Below are positions 36,016-45,496 of a stretch of 64,000 nt of DNA, one piece after another. The translations under genes and the position numbers were made by a program. The notes under the pieces were generated by a model. That model saw nothing but the letters and a program-made list of their open reading frames with translations. It had not been told where the DNA came from and did no database searches. This DNA comes from Crocinitomicaceae bacterium (GTDB lineage: Bacteria > Bacteroidota > Bacteroidia > Flavobacteriales_D > Crocinitomicaceae), in assembly GCA_028689775.1 (NCBI GenBank), contig JAQVCM010000004.1, forward strand, positions 142,298 through 206,297, written 5' to 3'. How positions within the stretch are numbered: the first letter of the stretch is position 1; the number at the start of each line of letters is the position of its first letter.

Positions 36016-36065
36016 CAAAAACTTTATCTCATTCTCCAGGTTAAATCCTCAAGAACAAGATAAAG
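36016..36065 (-). terminator. Possible terminator of the argS operon
   Basis: On the minus strand CTTTATCT pairs with AGATAAAG, with an inner AGG/CCT pair in the long loop, followed by TTTTT. It lies 32 bp after the argS stop. The loop is long, so the call is tentative. Confidence 0.45.
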
Positions 36066-36096
36066 CTTTCCTATCTTTAGAATCGATTAAATCTTC

Positions 36097-37992
36097 TTAC
36101 ATCTTCTCCGGAACATCAATTCCCAACAAAGACATTCCACTATTGATCACTTTTCCAACGTTGATGCAAATAATCAAACGCAAGTTTTTATTGGCAAGAT
36201 TCTCTTCGATGTGAATTGGAACAGACTGATAAAAGTGATTAAAAGCTTTCACCAATTCATAAACGAAATTTGCAATTAAAGCCGGTGAAAGTTCTTTGGC
36301 TGCTTCTTGAATTACAGCTGGATATTGAGATAATAACTTGATAATTTCTTTTTCCTCAGCTCCTAGATTTGCTCCTTCAAAAGAACCGATGGATTCTGCT
36401 CTGGTAACCAACGAATGAATTCGCGCGTGTGCGTATTGGATGAATGGCCCGGTGTTTCCGGTTAATTCGATAGACTCTTCTGGGTTGAACATCATTCTTT
36501 TTTTCGGATCTACTTTTAACAAATAGTATTTCAATCCGCCCAAGCCAATTAGTTTGAACAAGCTTTCTTTTTCAGCTTCGCTCATTCCTTCCAAATGTCC
36601 ACGTTCGTTGGTCATTTCCTTAGCTTTCTCAACTACTTCGTCGATCAAATCATCTGCATCCACAACGGTTCCTTCCCGGGATTTCATTTTACCTGAAGGC
36701 AAATCAACCATTCCATAAGATAAGTGGTAACAGCTTTCAGCCCAAGAATAACCCATTTTTTTCAAAATCAAGAACAATACCTTGAAGTGATAATCTTGTT
36801 CATTTCCAACGGTGTAAACCATTCCTTCCATGTCTGGAAATTCTTTGAAACGCTCGATCGCAGTTCCGAGATCTTGGGTCATGTAAACGGATGTTCCGTC
36901 GCCACGAAGTAATAATTTCTCGTCTAATCCTTCAGCAGTCAAGTCAATCCAAACAGAATTATCCTCTTTCTTAAAAAGAACTCCACTCTTCAATCCTTCT
37001 TCGACCACATTTTTACCCAACAAATAGGTATCTGACTCATAATACAAGGTGTCAAAATCAACTTGCATTTTCTCGTATGTCACGCCGAAACCATCGTACA
37101 CCCAAGAGTTCATCATTTTCCACAATTCAATGGTTTGCGGATCACGCGCTTCCCATTGTACGAGCATCTGCTTCACGTCTTTCATTAAAGCCGTTTCGTT
37201 TTTTGCAAGTTCTTTTATTTTATCGTCGAGTGTTGCGATTGCTTTCTCGTCTTTATCTTCTTTGGCTGCAGTGAATTTTTTATATTCCGCAACAGCATTT
37301 TCAGAAAAACCATCAAATGCTTGCTTATCCCATTTTGCGATTACTTCTTTTGCTTCAACGTTTAAGTTTTTATCAAATTCAACGTAGTATTTTCCAACCA
37401 GCTTATCGCCTTTCAAGCCTGTATTTGTTGGAGTTTCACGTTCACCTTGTGCGTTTACTGGAGAAAAACGTTCCCAAGCCAACATGCTTTTGCAAATGTG
37501 AATTCCACGGTCGTTGATGATTTGCGTTTTCACCACTTTATGTCCGTTTGCTTTGTAAATCTCCGCAACGGCATAACCTAAGAAATTGTTTCTCAAGTGA
37601 CCTAAGTGCAATGGTTTATTGGTATTTGGCGAAGAATATTCCACCATAATCGTCGCTTTCGAATTCGCTGTTTCAAAACCAAATCGTTCATCCTGATTAA
37701 TTTCTGAAAGTTCCTTTAACCAATAAGAAGGAGCAATTACGATGTTCAAAAATCCTTGGACAACATTGAAACTTTCAATTTCAGCAATTTTATCTTTCAG
37801 CAATTCTCCAATTTTGTTCGCTGCATCAATTGGAGAAGATTTCATCAACTTTGAAAACGGAAAAACCACCAAGGTGATGTCGCCTTCAAACTCTTTCCTT
37901 GTCAATTGAAATTGAATCATTTTCTCATCAATCGCACACTGAAATGTCGATTCAAAATTCGCTAATAAAATAGCCTTAATCTGTTGTTCCAT
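36097..37992 (-). CDS. argS: Arginine-tRNA ligase
   Basis: Class I aminoacyl-tRNA synthetase charging tRNA-Arg; 631 residues. Seen: the N-terminal Add-1 domain, the HIGH-type motif in NKPLHLGHLRNN (about residues 121-132), the KMSKS counterpart GKMKSREGTVVDADDLI, where the usual second Lys is shifted as in many ArgRS, and the C-terminal anticodon-binding domain with NTGPFIQYAHARI. It is followed upstream in the operon by the arginase-family gene, 11 bp away, an unusual but sensible pair since both deal with arginine. Confidence 0.97.
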   Translation of the reverse strand: MEQQIKAILLANFESTFQCAIDEKMIQFQLTRKEFEGDITLVVFPFSKLMKSSPIDAANKIGELLKDKIAEIESFNVVQGFLNIVIAPSYWLKELSEINQDERFGFETANSKATIMVEYSSPNTNKPLHLGHLRNNFLGYAVAEIYKANGHKVVKTQIINDRGIHICKSMLAWERFSPVNAQGERETPTNTGLKGDKLVGKYYVEFDKNLNVEAKEVIAKWDKQAFDGFSENAVAEYKKFTAAKEDKDEKAIATLDDKIKELAKNETALMKDVKQMLVQWEARDPQTIELWKMMNSWVYDGFGVTYEKMQVDFDTLYYESDTYLLGKNVVEEGLKSGVLFKKEDNSVWIDLTAEGLDEKLLLRGDGTSVYMTQDLGTAIERFKEFPDMEGMVYTVGNEQDYHFKVLFLILKKMGYSWAESCYHLSYGMVDLPSGKMKSREGTVVDADDLIDEVVEKAKEMTNERGHLEGMSEAEKESLFKLIGLGGLKYYLLKVDPKKRMMFNPEESIELTGNTGPFIQYAHARIHSLVTRAESIGSFEGANLGAEEKEIIKLLSQYPAVIQEAAKELSPALIANFVYELVKAFNHFYQSVPIHIEENLANKNLRLIICINVGKVINSGMSLLGIDVPEKM

Positions 37993-38003
37993 TAATTATA
38001 ATC

Positions 38004-38963
38004 TTATTTCGTTTTTTCAAACTGTTCTACTACTTCATTCAGAATGCCAAAGGTAACTTCGGCCATTTCATTCTTTTTGTCATCCAAGCAAGGATTCACT
38101 TCTACGATTTCAAAACAAACGATTTTTTCGCTTTTCATCAATCCTAAAATCAAGTTTTGTGCTTCTGCTGGCGTCAATCCGTTTTTAACAGGCGTTCCCG
38201 TTCCGTATGAAGTGATGTCTGGATCCATTGAATCCACATCAAAAGAAATGTATAAAATATCGCAAGCGGATAATTGTGCATTGATCGCATTTAAAATACG
38301 TTCAACTCCATCTTTACGAACCGTTTCTACTTTATGATTGGTGATGTTCAAGCGTTCAATCAACGCATCTTCTTGATGTTCCGTATCTCTTACACCTACA
38401 AAAATCAAATCCGAAGGCAACACTTTCGGTGCAACACCGTGCATGTTCTTCAGTTCATTCCACAAATCGCTGGTTTCTGCATCGACATCGTTGGATTTAC
38501 AAGGCAAATTATCCTCGTTAATCACCGTTGATAAAGGCATTCCGTGCATGTTCCCAGAAGGAGTTGTGTACGGCGAATGTAAATCGCCATGGGCATCGAT
38601 CCAAACAACACCCAACCGTTTGTTCGGATATGCTTTCTTAATTCCTGCAATTGTTCCACCAGCCGAACCGTGATCCGCAGCCAAAACAAGTGGAAATTCT
38701 CCTGCTTGGATGGTTTTGTAAACGGATTCAGAAATCGTTTCGTAAACTTTCACCAAACCCTTGATGTTTTTGGCAAACGGATGCTTGTCAGAATGGTCTA
38801 ACAAATGATTTTGATCAGAAATGATCTCCATTTCACGGATTCCAAACAAGGTACTTTTGGCTTTTCTCGCCGCCGTCATGATTGCATAAGGTCCTAAAGA
38901 TGAACCTCTAGTTCCTGCTGTAATTTCAGAAGGATTGACGATAAATTTGATTTTATTGCGCAT
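38004..38963 (-). CDS. Arginase-family hydrolase
   Basis: Binuclear manganese ureohydrolase of 319 residues. Seen: ADHGSAGGTIAG (about 95-106), the metal-binding WIDAHGDLHSPYTTPSGNMHG (cited in part; DAH near 125) and SFDVDSMDPDIT (about 236-247). The family includes arginase, agmatinase and formimidoylglutamase; the GNMHG block with Asn at the substrate loop and the neighbour argS make arginase the best guess, but agmatinase is possible. Likely sets the balance of arginine for protein synthesis and for nitrogen recovery. Confidence 0.88.
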   Translation of the reverse strand: MRNKIKFIVNPSEITAGTRGSSLGPYAIMTAARKAKSTLFGIREMEIISDQNHLLDHSDKHPFAKNIKGLVKVYETISESVYKTIQAGEFPLVLAADHGSAGGTIAGIKKAYPNKRLGVVWIDAHGDLHSPYTTPSGNMHGMPLSTVINEDNLPCKSNDVDAETSDLWNELKNMHGVAPKVLPSDLIFVGVRDTEHQEDALIERLNITNHKVETVRKDGVERILNAINAQLSACDILYISFDVDSMDPDITSYGTGTPVKNGLTPAEAQNLILGLMKSEKIVCFEIVEVNPCLDDKKNEMAEVTFGILNEVVEQFEKTK

Positions 38964-38979
38964 AAAAATGATTGTGCAA

Positions 38980-38987
38980 CAAAGTTA
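38980..38987 (-). promoter_or_regulatory. -7 promoter element of the arginase-argS operon
   Basis: TAACTTTG on the minus strand, 16 bp before the ATG at 38963. No convincing -33 box. Confidence 0.45.
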
Positions 38988-39036
38988 CTGAAAGTTATTT
39001 TAATTGTTAATGATTCAAGTTTTAATTGTTAATGCG

Positions 39037-39085
39037 AGTATGGACTAGTATGGGCGAATACAATTCGTCCTTACTAGTCCATACT
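39037..39085. repeat. Long near-perfect palindromic hairpin element
   Basis: Two 23-bp arms (39037-39059 and 39063-39085) around a 3-nt ACA centre, with one mismatch (T51/T71 pairing) and one G-U pair. The outer part is AGTATGGACTAGTA with its exact complement; the inner part is GGGCGAAT with ATTCGTCC. It sits between two divergent genes. Size, symmetry and the GGGCGAAT core recall REP-type elements; it is not followed by a T-run. Confidence 0.75.
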
Positions 39086-39121
39086 TCCACGATGTATCTT
39101 ATTTTTCATTATTTTAGCACC

Positions 39122-39757
39122 ATGAAGTATTTTATTTTCATCTTATTGATTGCTTGTCTCACGTATGTAAACGCACAAACAAACAAGCCTTTTCAAGGTA
39201 CGTTTCATTATCGGATTGACTTTCAACCTCATCCAGATAGTGTTGCCATTCCCTATTCCAAAATGACGGTTTACACCAATGACACCATTGTTCGTGTGGA
39301 TTCTGAAACGGCTCACTTGGGTGAACAAAATTTGATTACGCATTTGGAACTTCAGAAATATTATTTGTTATTGGAATTTGATTCTAGAAAATTTGCAATT
39401 CAAGGATATTTACCAAAAGATTCACTTGCATCAGCATACACCTTCAAGAAAAAGATGGGTAGAAAGAAAATCGCTGGAATCAAAGCAAAAAAGGTTTTGG
39501 TAAGCGCTTCGTTTTTCCCAACACCAATCACGATGTGGTACGCTCCAAGTATTTCACCTAAATATTTATCCGTTTTAAAAGGTATTAAAGGTTTGCCTTT
39601 GGATTATTATGTTCAGATGGAAGACGGATATTTACATTATGTCTTGGAAAGTGCCGATTTATCGCCTGTCAAAAAAGATATTTTTGGAATTGGCTCAGAT
39701 TATCAGAAAGTTACCTTTGATCAATTCATCGAACAAACAGCTGGAAATGTTGAATAG
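39122..39757 (+). CDS. Exported hypothetical protein, GLPGLI/DUF4412-like
   Basis: A 211-residue protein with signal peptide MKYFIFILLIACLTYVNA and a beta-rich mature part: repeated strands around KMTVYTNDTIVRVDSET, HLELQKYYLLLEFDSRKFAIQG, and TPITMWYAPSISPKY, like the lipoprotein-localisation fold used by GLPGLI and DUF4412 proteins. Role unknown. Start at the ATG 39122; the 32 codons above it carry the hairpin element and spoil the signal peptide. Confidence 0.7.
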   Translation: MKYFIFILLIACLTYVNAQTNKPFQGTFHYRIDFQPHPDSVAIPYSKMTVYTNDTIVRVDSETAHLGEQNLITHLELQKYYLLLEFDSRKFAIQGYLPKDSLASAYTFKKKMGRKKIAGIKAKKVLVSASFFPTPITMWYAPSISPKYLSVLKGIKGLPLDYYVQMEDGYLHYVLESADLSPVKKDIFGIGSDYQKVTFDQFIEQTAGNVE

Positions 39758-39815
39758 GAAAAGTTTTTTTAATAAAACGGATGAACAATGAACTGTTTAA
39801 AGATGGTTTAATCTG

Positions 39816-39848
39816 TTGGGCTTAAACTTAAAATGATTTTTATCTTTG
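39816..39848 (+). promoter_or_regulatory. Promoter of ftsK
   Basis: TTG at 39816-39818, 22 bp, TATCTTTG at 39841-39848; the ATG of ftsK follows at 39866. Confidence 0.6.
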
Positions 39849-39865
39849 TAAAATAGTCTTTCGAA

Positions 39866-42442
39866 ATGGCAAAAGAAAACGCATTCATCCCCAAAGAGGA
39901 TATCAATAAAGAAGAAATAAAAAAGGAAAAAACAGAACCAAAAGCTCCGAAAAAAGCTGAAAAAACTCCAAAAGAGGGTTCTAAAAATACGCCTATAGAT
40001 ACCTTAATCAATAGATTAGATAAAAAACGCACCAAAACAATTTTAGGCGCGATTTTAATCTTGTTCTCATTTTATTTTTTCTTAGCTTGTTTTTCATACA
40101 TTTTTACGTGGACTGCTGATCAGGATCGCGTTCTAAACAAATCGCTGTTTGATTTCTTGATGGAAACCAATGAAGAACCTGTTTCCAATTGGTTTGGGAA
40201 AATGGGTGCTTGGGTTTCACATTTGTTCATTTACCGCTGGTTTGGAATTTCGTCGTTCGTTTTCCCCTTTCTTTTATTCATCGTTGGCTTTAAATGGATG
40301 TTGGCCATTCAACTTTTCCCGCTAAAAAGAACCATTTTTGTTTCGTTAGTCTTGATGATTTGGTCTGCAATTTTCTTCGGGTTTTTTGCTTCTGCCGTTA
40401 ATTACATTGGCGGTTCCTTCGGATATCACATCAACAATTGGCTCTATTTCACCTTTGGGAAATTCGGTGCTTTCTTGTTTATTTTCTTAATGCTCTACAT
40501 TGTTTTGGTTGCTTTATTCAACCCGGATTTTAAAGCCTTGTGGAATAAATACATCGCGCGAAATGTGAAGCAAGAAGACGAGGAAGAAATAGTTCCAACC
40601 GAAGCTGCTGAAGCTGGAAATTCGTTCACAGACATTCGCATCATCAACCCGATTAAAGATCAAGAAATCATTGAGGAACAAATTGTAAAACCTGTTCACT
40701 TCGATGAAGAAGATGAAGACGAAGATGATTTGGCAGACAGTGATTTTGAAGTAACGATGAAACCTGCAAAATCAGCAAAAACATCGCCTGATACTGATTT
40801 TGAAATCGAAGTTCCGCAAGAAGAGCCGATGGTGACAAAGAAAGATGATGAATTTGTAATCGATGTGCCTGAAAGTGAGCAGATGTTGTCTGATGACGAA
40901 ACAGACCGGTTGAAAGAAGAGTTTGGCGAATACGATCCAACTTTGGATTTATCAGGCTACGTTTTGCCATCGATTGATTTATTAAGAGATTGGGGAGGAA
41001 ACGGAAGCGTGAACATCAACAAACAAGAATTGGAAGACAACAAAAACAAAATTGTTGAAACACTATCTCATTATAAAATTGACATTGCCAAAATCAAGGC
41101 TACAGTTGGTCCAACGGTGACCTTATATGAAATCATACCAGCGCCAGGTGTTCGTATTTCAAAGATTAAAAACTTGGAAGACGACATCGCTTTGAGTTTA
41201 TCTGCGCTCGGAATTCGGATCATCGCGCCGATTCCAGGAAAAGGAACGATTGGGATTGAGGTTCCGAATAGCAACCCAGAAATGGTTTCGATGCGTTCGT
41301 TGATCGCGTCTGAGAAATTCCAGAATTCTGATTACGAATTACCTGTTGTGATGGGGAAAACCATTACCAACGAAACCTATACGTTTGACTTGACAAAAAT
41401 GCCTCACTTGTTGGTGGCAGGGGCAACTGGACAAGGAAAGTCTGTTGGTTTGAATGCGATTTTGATTTCCATTTTATACAAAAAACACCCTTCACAAGTC
41501 AAATTCATCTTGATTGACCCGAAGAAAGTGGAGTTGACTTTGTACAATAGAATCGAACGACACTTTTTGGCGAAATTACCGGGCGAGGAAGAAGCGATTA
41601 TCACCGATACTTCGAAAGTTGTCAATACCTTGAATTCACTTTGTATCGAAATGGATACACGTTATGGCTTACTAAAAGATGCACAAGTTCGAACCATCAA
41701 GGAATACAACGCCAAATTCATTGCTCGTCGTTTAAATCCTGAAAAAGGTCACCGATATTTACCATACATCGTGGTATTGATTGATGAGTTTGCGGATTTA
41801 ATTATGACTGCTGGAAAAGAAATCGAAATGCCGATTGCACGTATTGCACAATTAGCTCGTGCGATTGGAATTCACTTAATTGTTGCCACACAAAGACCTT
41901 CTGTAAACGTAATTACTGGTATGATTAAAGCCAACTTCCCAGCTCGTATCGCTTTTCGAGTTCAATCTAAAATTGACTCCAGAACGATTTTAGATACTTC
42001 TGGCGCTGATCAATTAATTGGACGTGGAGATATGTTGATTTCAACTGGTTCTGATATTATTCGTTTGCAATGTGGATTCGTTGACACACCAGAAGTCGAT
42101 GCAATCTGTGCATTTATTGGTGATCAAAGAGCATATCCTGAAGCGATGTTACTTCCGGAATATTCAGGAGAATCAGCAGCTGCTGGAGATGGAGATTTTG
42201 ACGCTACAGATATCGATCCAATGTTTGCGGATGCAGCAAGAATCATCGTTGGAAGTCAACAAGGTTCTGCGAGTTTATTGCAACGCAAGTTGAAATTAGG
42301 ATACAACCGTGCAGGGAGAATCGTTGATCAAATGGAAGGTTTTGGAATTATCGGACCTTTCCAAGGAAGTAAAGCCAGAGATGTTTTGTACCAAGATTTG
42401 GAGCAATTAGAAGAGTTTTTAAGAGTAAAAGGAATTGAATAA
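39866..42442 (+). CDS. ftsK: DNA translocase FtsK
   Basis: Septum-located motor that moves DNA at cell division and helps resolve chromosome dimers; 858 residues. Layout: a basic N-terminus, four membrane helices (about residues 50-75, 105-135, 145-175 and 190-220), an acidic linker rich in Glu and Asp (about 225-355), the alpha-beta motor domain with Walker A GATGQGKS (519-526) and Walker B VVLIDEFADLIM (about 633-644), and the C-terminal winged-helix gamma domain (about 790-858, LLQRKLKLGYNRAGRIVDQM). Normal family length and order. Confidence 0.97.
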   Translation: MAKENAFIPKEDINKEEIKKEKTEPKAPKKAEKTPKEGSKNTPIDTLINRLDKKRTKTILGAILILFSFYFFLACFSYIFTWTADQDRVLNKSLFDFLMETNEEPVSNWFGKMGAWVSHLFIYRWFGISSFVFPFLLFIVGFKWMLAIQLFPLKRTIFVSLVLMIWSAIFFGFFASAVNYIGGSFGYHINNWLYFTFGKFGAFLFIFLMLYIVLVALFNPDFKALWNKYIARNVKQEDEEEIVPTEAAEAGNSFTDIRIINPIKDQEIIEEQIVKPVHFDEEDEDEDDLADSDFEVTMKPAKSAKTSPDTDFEIEVPQEEPMVTKKDDEFVIDVPESEQMLSDDETDRLKEEFGEYDPTLDLSGYVLPSIDLLRDWGGNGSVNINKQELEDNKNKIVETLSHYKIDIAKIKATVGPTVTLYEIIPAPGVRISKIKNLEDDIALSLSALGIRIIAPIPGKGTIGIEVPNSNPEMVSMRSLIASEKFQNSDYELPVVMGKTITNETYTFDLTKMPHLLVAGATGQGKSVGLNAILISILYKKHPSQVKFILIDPKKVELTLYNRIERHFLAKLPGEEEAIITDTSKVVNTLNSLCIEMDTRYGLLKDAQVRTIKEYNAKFIARRLNPEKGHRYLPYIVVLIDEFADLIMTAGKEIEMPIARIAQLARAIGIHLIVATQRPSVNVITGMIKANFPARIAFRVQSKIDSRTILDTSGADQLIGRGDMLISTGSDIIRLQCGFVDTPEVDAICAFIGDQRAYPEAMLLPEYSGESAAAGDGDFDATDIDPMFADAARIIVGSQQGSASLLQRKLKLGYNRAGRIVDQMEGFGIIGPFQGSKARDVLYQDLEQLEEFLRVKGIE

Positions 42443-42460
42443 AATCCTAAATCGTTTATT

Positions 42461-42925
42461 TTGATTGTCCCTTTAAACCTTCCCAAAGCCAAACTCAAAC
42501 TTTCGCGTAAGAATGAACTGCTTTATGTTTGGTGTGTTTCACGAAAGAAAACCTTGCTTTTAACGCCAGAAGAATGGGTTCGTCAACACGTGATTCATTA
42601 CTTGGTAGAACATAAAAATGTTCCGCTTGGACTCATTATTTCTGAACAAGGAATTCAAATCAACGACTTATTTAGACGCTGTGATGTTGTGGTTTATGGA
42701 AGAGATCAGAAAGCCAAATTGGTGATCGAGTGCAAAGCCACAGATGTTGCATTAAACAAACAGGTTTTGCATCAAATCGCGCATTATAATGCCAAACTTG
42801 AAGTAGATTATTTATGGATTACAAACGGCATCAAACACGTTTTCTATCACATCAATCGCAAAGATACAAGCTTGAATATTTTGGAGGAGTTACCAGATTT
42901 TGAGGTTTTGAATGGGAAGCATTAG
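42461..42925 (+). CDS. HsdR_N-like PD-(D/E)xK protein
   Basis: A 154-residue protein with the N-terminal nuclease fold of type I restriction subunits: TPEEWVRQHVIHYLVE near residues 35-50, then Asp in RRCDVVVYGRD and the E-x-K block in LVIECKA (about 88-94). Single-domain forms like this are common and conserved in Bacteroidota beside DNA-replication genes; no hsdM or hsdS is here, so a restriction system is not indicated. The only start is TTG at 42461 (18 bp after the ftsK stop); no ATG is available in frame. Confidence 0.8.
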   Translation: MIVPLNLPKAKLKLSRKNELLYVWCVSRKKTLLLTPEEWVRQHVIHYLVEHKNVPLGLIISEQGIQINDLFRRCDVVVYGRDQKAKLVIECKATDVALNKQVLHQIAHYNAKLEVDYLWITNGIKHVFYHINRKDTSLNILEELPDFEVLNGKH

Positions 42926-42935
42926 GTGTCTCTTA

Positions 42936-43610
42936 TTACCTCTTATTCAACTCACTACTTCTCATTTCCCAACTTACCGAATTATTCTTGCATTGAAAAA
43001 CTCGTTCGTTCAAACAACAAGCGCCAGCGTGTGAAAATGTCGTAATGGTTTTGTTTTTTAAATCTATCTTGGATGGAAAGAAGCGCATTGTATCAGACAA
43101 AAATTCATTGAGGAGGAATTTATTGTTTTCTGATTGAATGTAAAAATTGTATTCTGAACCACCATTTCCTCCTGAATTTCGAATCACAGCCAAATCTTCT
43201 AATCCGTCAAAATTTAAGTCACACACGATTACGTCTCCAAAATAGTTGTCTTGAATTTCAAAATCAAGGTTGAAGGAACTTGTATATGAAACTGCATTCA
43301 GACAGTTTTTCATAACTTCATCGAAATAGTAGTCCGAAAAAACACGTAGACTATCCACCACATTAGTGCTCTTTTTATCGATAATCTTTACTTGTAAAGA
43401 ACAAGAATCAAACATCGAAGAAGTTTTTCAATATCGCCTAAAATCGACAGAAAAATTAAATTTATTAGACAACTGATGATACTCGCAACGCGTATTTTTC
43501 ACCGAATAAGAAGCTACAAATCCATTGGATGAACGTGTATTTTGAAGGTCTTTAGATTTAGAAATACACGAAGAAAAAACAAAAATCAATACATAAAATG
43601 CTAGTCTCAT
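42936..43610 (-). pseudogene. Lipoprotein gene interrupted by one in-frame TGA
   Basis: Two open pieces, 43610-43428 (60 codons, lipoprotein signal ending SSCIS) and 43415-42936 (159 codons), lie in the same frame and are separated only by TGA and four sense codons (KTSS). Together they would form a protein of about 224 residues; the second piece has DLNFDGLEDLAVIRNSGGNGGSE, an FG-GAP/XAC2610-like calcium-binding pattern (cited in part). A single base change, for instance Trp TGG to TGA, explains the break. Other genes here use TGA as stop, so recoding is unlikely. Confidence 0.75.
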
Positions 43611-43632
43611 TTAAGTTTGGAGTTAATCAACC

Positions 43633-45222
43633 CTAAGACAACTTAAAATCGGAAGTTCTATGGAATTTAAGATCTGGATAATCTTGTTCTGCGCGATCCA
43701 ATAAGTACGGCGTTTCAGCAAGGAAAACCCAATTGTCATCTTTGTCTTTCGCCATGTTCCCCGTTTTCGCATTCAAGAAGGATTTCAATTGCACCTCATT
43801 TTCTGTGGTGATCCAGCAAGCAATGTGGTAATTTCTTGGTACGAAACGACAATTTGCGCCGTATTCATTCACCAAACGGTGAACAATTACCTCAAACTGC
43901 AATTGACCAACCGTACCAACAATCTTTCTGTTTCCCGGTTGTTGGATAAACATTTGCGCAACACCTTCGTCGGTTAATTGACGAATACCTTTTTCTAATT
44001 GTTTTGATTTTGAAGGATCTAAATTTTCTAATTCTTGGAAAATCTCTGGTGAGAAAGATGGAATTCCTTTAAACATAAACTTTTCACCTTCGTTCAAGGT
44101 ATCTCCAATTTTGAAGTTACCCGTGTCATACAAACCAATTACATCACCTGGAAACGCTTCATCGATCACACTTTTATCTTGTGCCATGAAGGAAGTTGGA
44201 TTCGGAAATTTGAATTTCTTTCCCAAACGAACGTGGTTGTAAAACGTATTTCTTTCAAACTTTCCAGAAACGATTCTCAAAAATGCAATTCGATCGCGGT
44301 GTTTTGGATCCAAGTTGGCGTGAATTTTAAAAACAAATCCTGAGAATTTCGGATCGCTTGGTTCAATTCTTCTTAAATCTGTTTCTCTTCCTCTTGGAGA
44401 AGGAGAAATTTTGATAAAAGTATCCAACAATTCCTGAATACCAAAGTTGTTTACCGCCGAACCGAAGAAAACTGGCGCAACATCACCAGCAAGGTAATCC
44501 GCTTTATCGAATGGATTGTAAACGCCATCAATCATTTCAACGTCTTCACGCAGTTCGTTGGCAACGGCATCTCCCAACAATTCATTCAATTGTGGATCTG
44601 CTAAATCAGAAATTGAAACAATCTCTTTGGATATTTTTGTTTTATTCGCTTGGAATAAGTTGATGTTGTGGTCGTATAAATTGTAAACTCCTTTGAAACG
44701 ATCTCCCATTCCAATTGGCCACGTCAATGGTCGAACTTTTAGATCTAATTTATCTTCCAATTCATCCAGTAAAGTAAAAGCATCCTTTCCTTCACGGTCC
44801 ATTTTGTTTACAAAGATAATTACAGGAGTTTTACGCATGCGACAAACTTCCATCAATTTTTCAGTTTGCATCTCCACCCCGTTTGCACAGTCAATTACCA
44901 AGATTACACTGTCTACAGCAGTCAAGGTTCTGTAGGTGTCCTCGGCAAAATCCTTGTGTCCAGGAGTATCCAAGATGTTTACTTGTTTACCACCGTATTC
45001 AAACGCCATTACCGAAGTAGCAACCGAAATTCCACGTTGTTTTTCAATTTCCATGAAATCCGACGTAGCCGCTTTTTTGATTTTACTATTTTTTACTGCA
45101 CCAGCTGTCTGAATTGCACCACCAAAAAGTAGCAACTTTTCTGTCAAAGTCGTTTTCCCAGCATCTGGGTGAGCTATAATTCCAAAAGTTCTACGTTTTT
45201 CTATTGATTCTTGATGCTTCAT
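43633..45222 (-). CDS. prfC: Peptide chain release factor 3
   Basis: GTPase that recycles RF1/RF2 from the ribosome after termination. The 529 residues are the same length as E. coli RF3. Seen: G1 [13 protein letters not shown] (18-30), the DTPGH block (about 90-94), NKMDREG (about 144-150) and the typical RF3 C-terminal domain with [18 protein letters not shown]. The true start is the ATG at 45222; the frame continues open for another 88 codons upstream, but those codons run through a repeat (45311-45410) and have unprotein-like composition. Confidence 0.97.
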   Translation of the reverse strand: MKHQESIEKRRTFGIIAHPDAGKTTLTEKLLLFGGAIQTAGAVKNSKIKKAATSDFMEIEKQRGISVATSVMAFEYGGKQVNILDTPGHKDFAEDTYRTLTAVDSVILVIDCANGVEMQTEKLMEVCRMRKTPVIIFVNKMDREGKDAFTLLDELEDKLDLKVRPLTWPIGMGDRFKGVYNLYDHNINLFQANKTKISKEIVSISDLADPQLNELLGDAVANELREDVEMIDGVYNPFDKADYLAGDVAPVFFGSAVNNFGIQELLDTFIKISPSPRGRETDLRRIEPSDPKFSGFVFKIHANLDPKHRDRIAFLRIVSGKFERNTFYNHVRLGKKFKFPNPTSFMAQDKSVIDEAFPGDVIGLYDTGNFKIGDTLNEGEKFMFKGIPSFSPEIFQELENLDPSKSKQLEKGIRQLTDEGVAQMFIQQPGNRKIVGTVGQLQFEVIVHRLVNEYGANCRFVPRNYHIACWITTENEVQLKSFLNAKTGNMAKDKDDNWVFLAETPYLLDRAEQDYPDLKFHRTSDFKLS

Positions 45223-45252
45223 GAAGAGATGTTCTAAAAATAAAATTGCGTG

Positions 45253-45260
45253 CAAAGTTA
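45253..45260 (-). promoter_or_regulatory. -7 promoter element of prfC
   Basis: TAACTTTG on the minus strand, 30 bp before the prfC ATG; -33 box unclear. It also supports the short start of prfC. Confidence 0.45.
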
Positions 45261-45310
45261 CGAAATTCAACTGGATATGGAAGTATGATGTTTGGGGAAG
45301 TTTTGTTGTG

Positions 45311-45410
45311 GTTTTTTTTGGGGAGCGTGTTATTTTAACCACTGAGTTCACGGAGGAAGGCATACTTGTGCAGAGAGGAGCCGAAGTAGAGGGAACGGAG
45401 CTGGGTGGAG
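45311..45410 (+). repeat. Dispersed GAG/CAC-rich repeat, copy 1
   Basis: This G-rich stretch shares an ordered set of blocks with 63683-63757: a T-run then GGGGA, CGTGTT, ACCAC, GAGGAAGGC, GCAGAG, ACGGAG and GTGGAG. It is longer than copy 2 by an inserted segment. Base use (G-rich in direct GAG repeats) is unlike the surrounding genes. It lies just upstream of the prfC promoter. Confidence 0.6.
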
Positions 45411-45438
45411 AACGATAATTTAAATTGAGTTTCAATTC

Positions 45439-45477
45439 AAAAAAAAGCCTCTCCTGACCGAAATCGAGAGAGGCTTT
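45439..45477 (-). terminator. Strong terminator of the riboswitch-controlled gene
   Basis: AAAGCCTCTC (45444-45453) pairs perfectly with GAGAGGCTTT (45468-45477); on the minus strand the stem is followed by a run of eight T. It lies 20 bp after the stop at 45497. Confidence 0.9.
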
Positions 45478-45496
45478 CTTGGGCAAGGTGTGTAAT

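Noticed and set aside
42461..42925. Restriction-modification system suggested by the HsdR_N-like protein
   Set aside because: Single-domain protein without motor, hsdM or hsdS; such proteins are common housekeeping-type genes in this phylum.
43428..43430. Recoding of TGA as an amino acid
   Set aside because: ung and other genes here end in TGA, so the standard code is in use; a mutation is simpler.
45223..45486. 88 extra in-frame codons upstream of prfC
   Set aside because: RF3 has its normal 529-residue length from 45222; the extra part runs through a repeat and past a -7 element.
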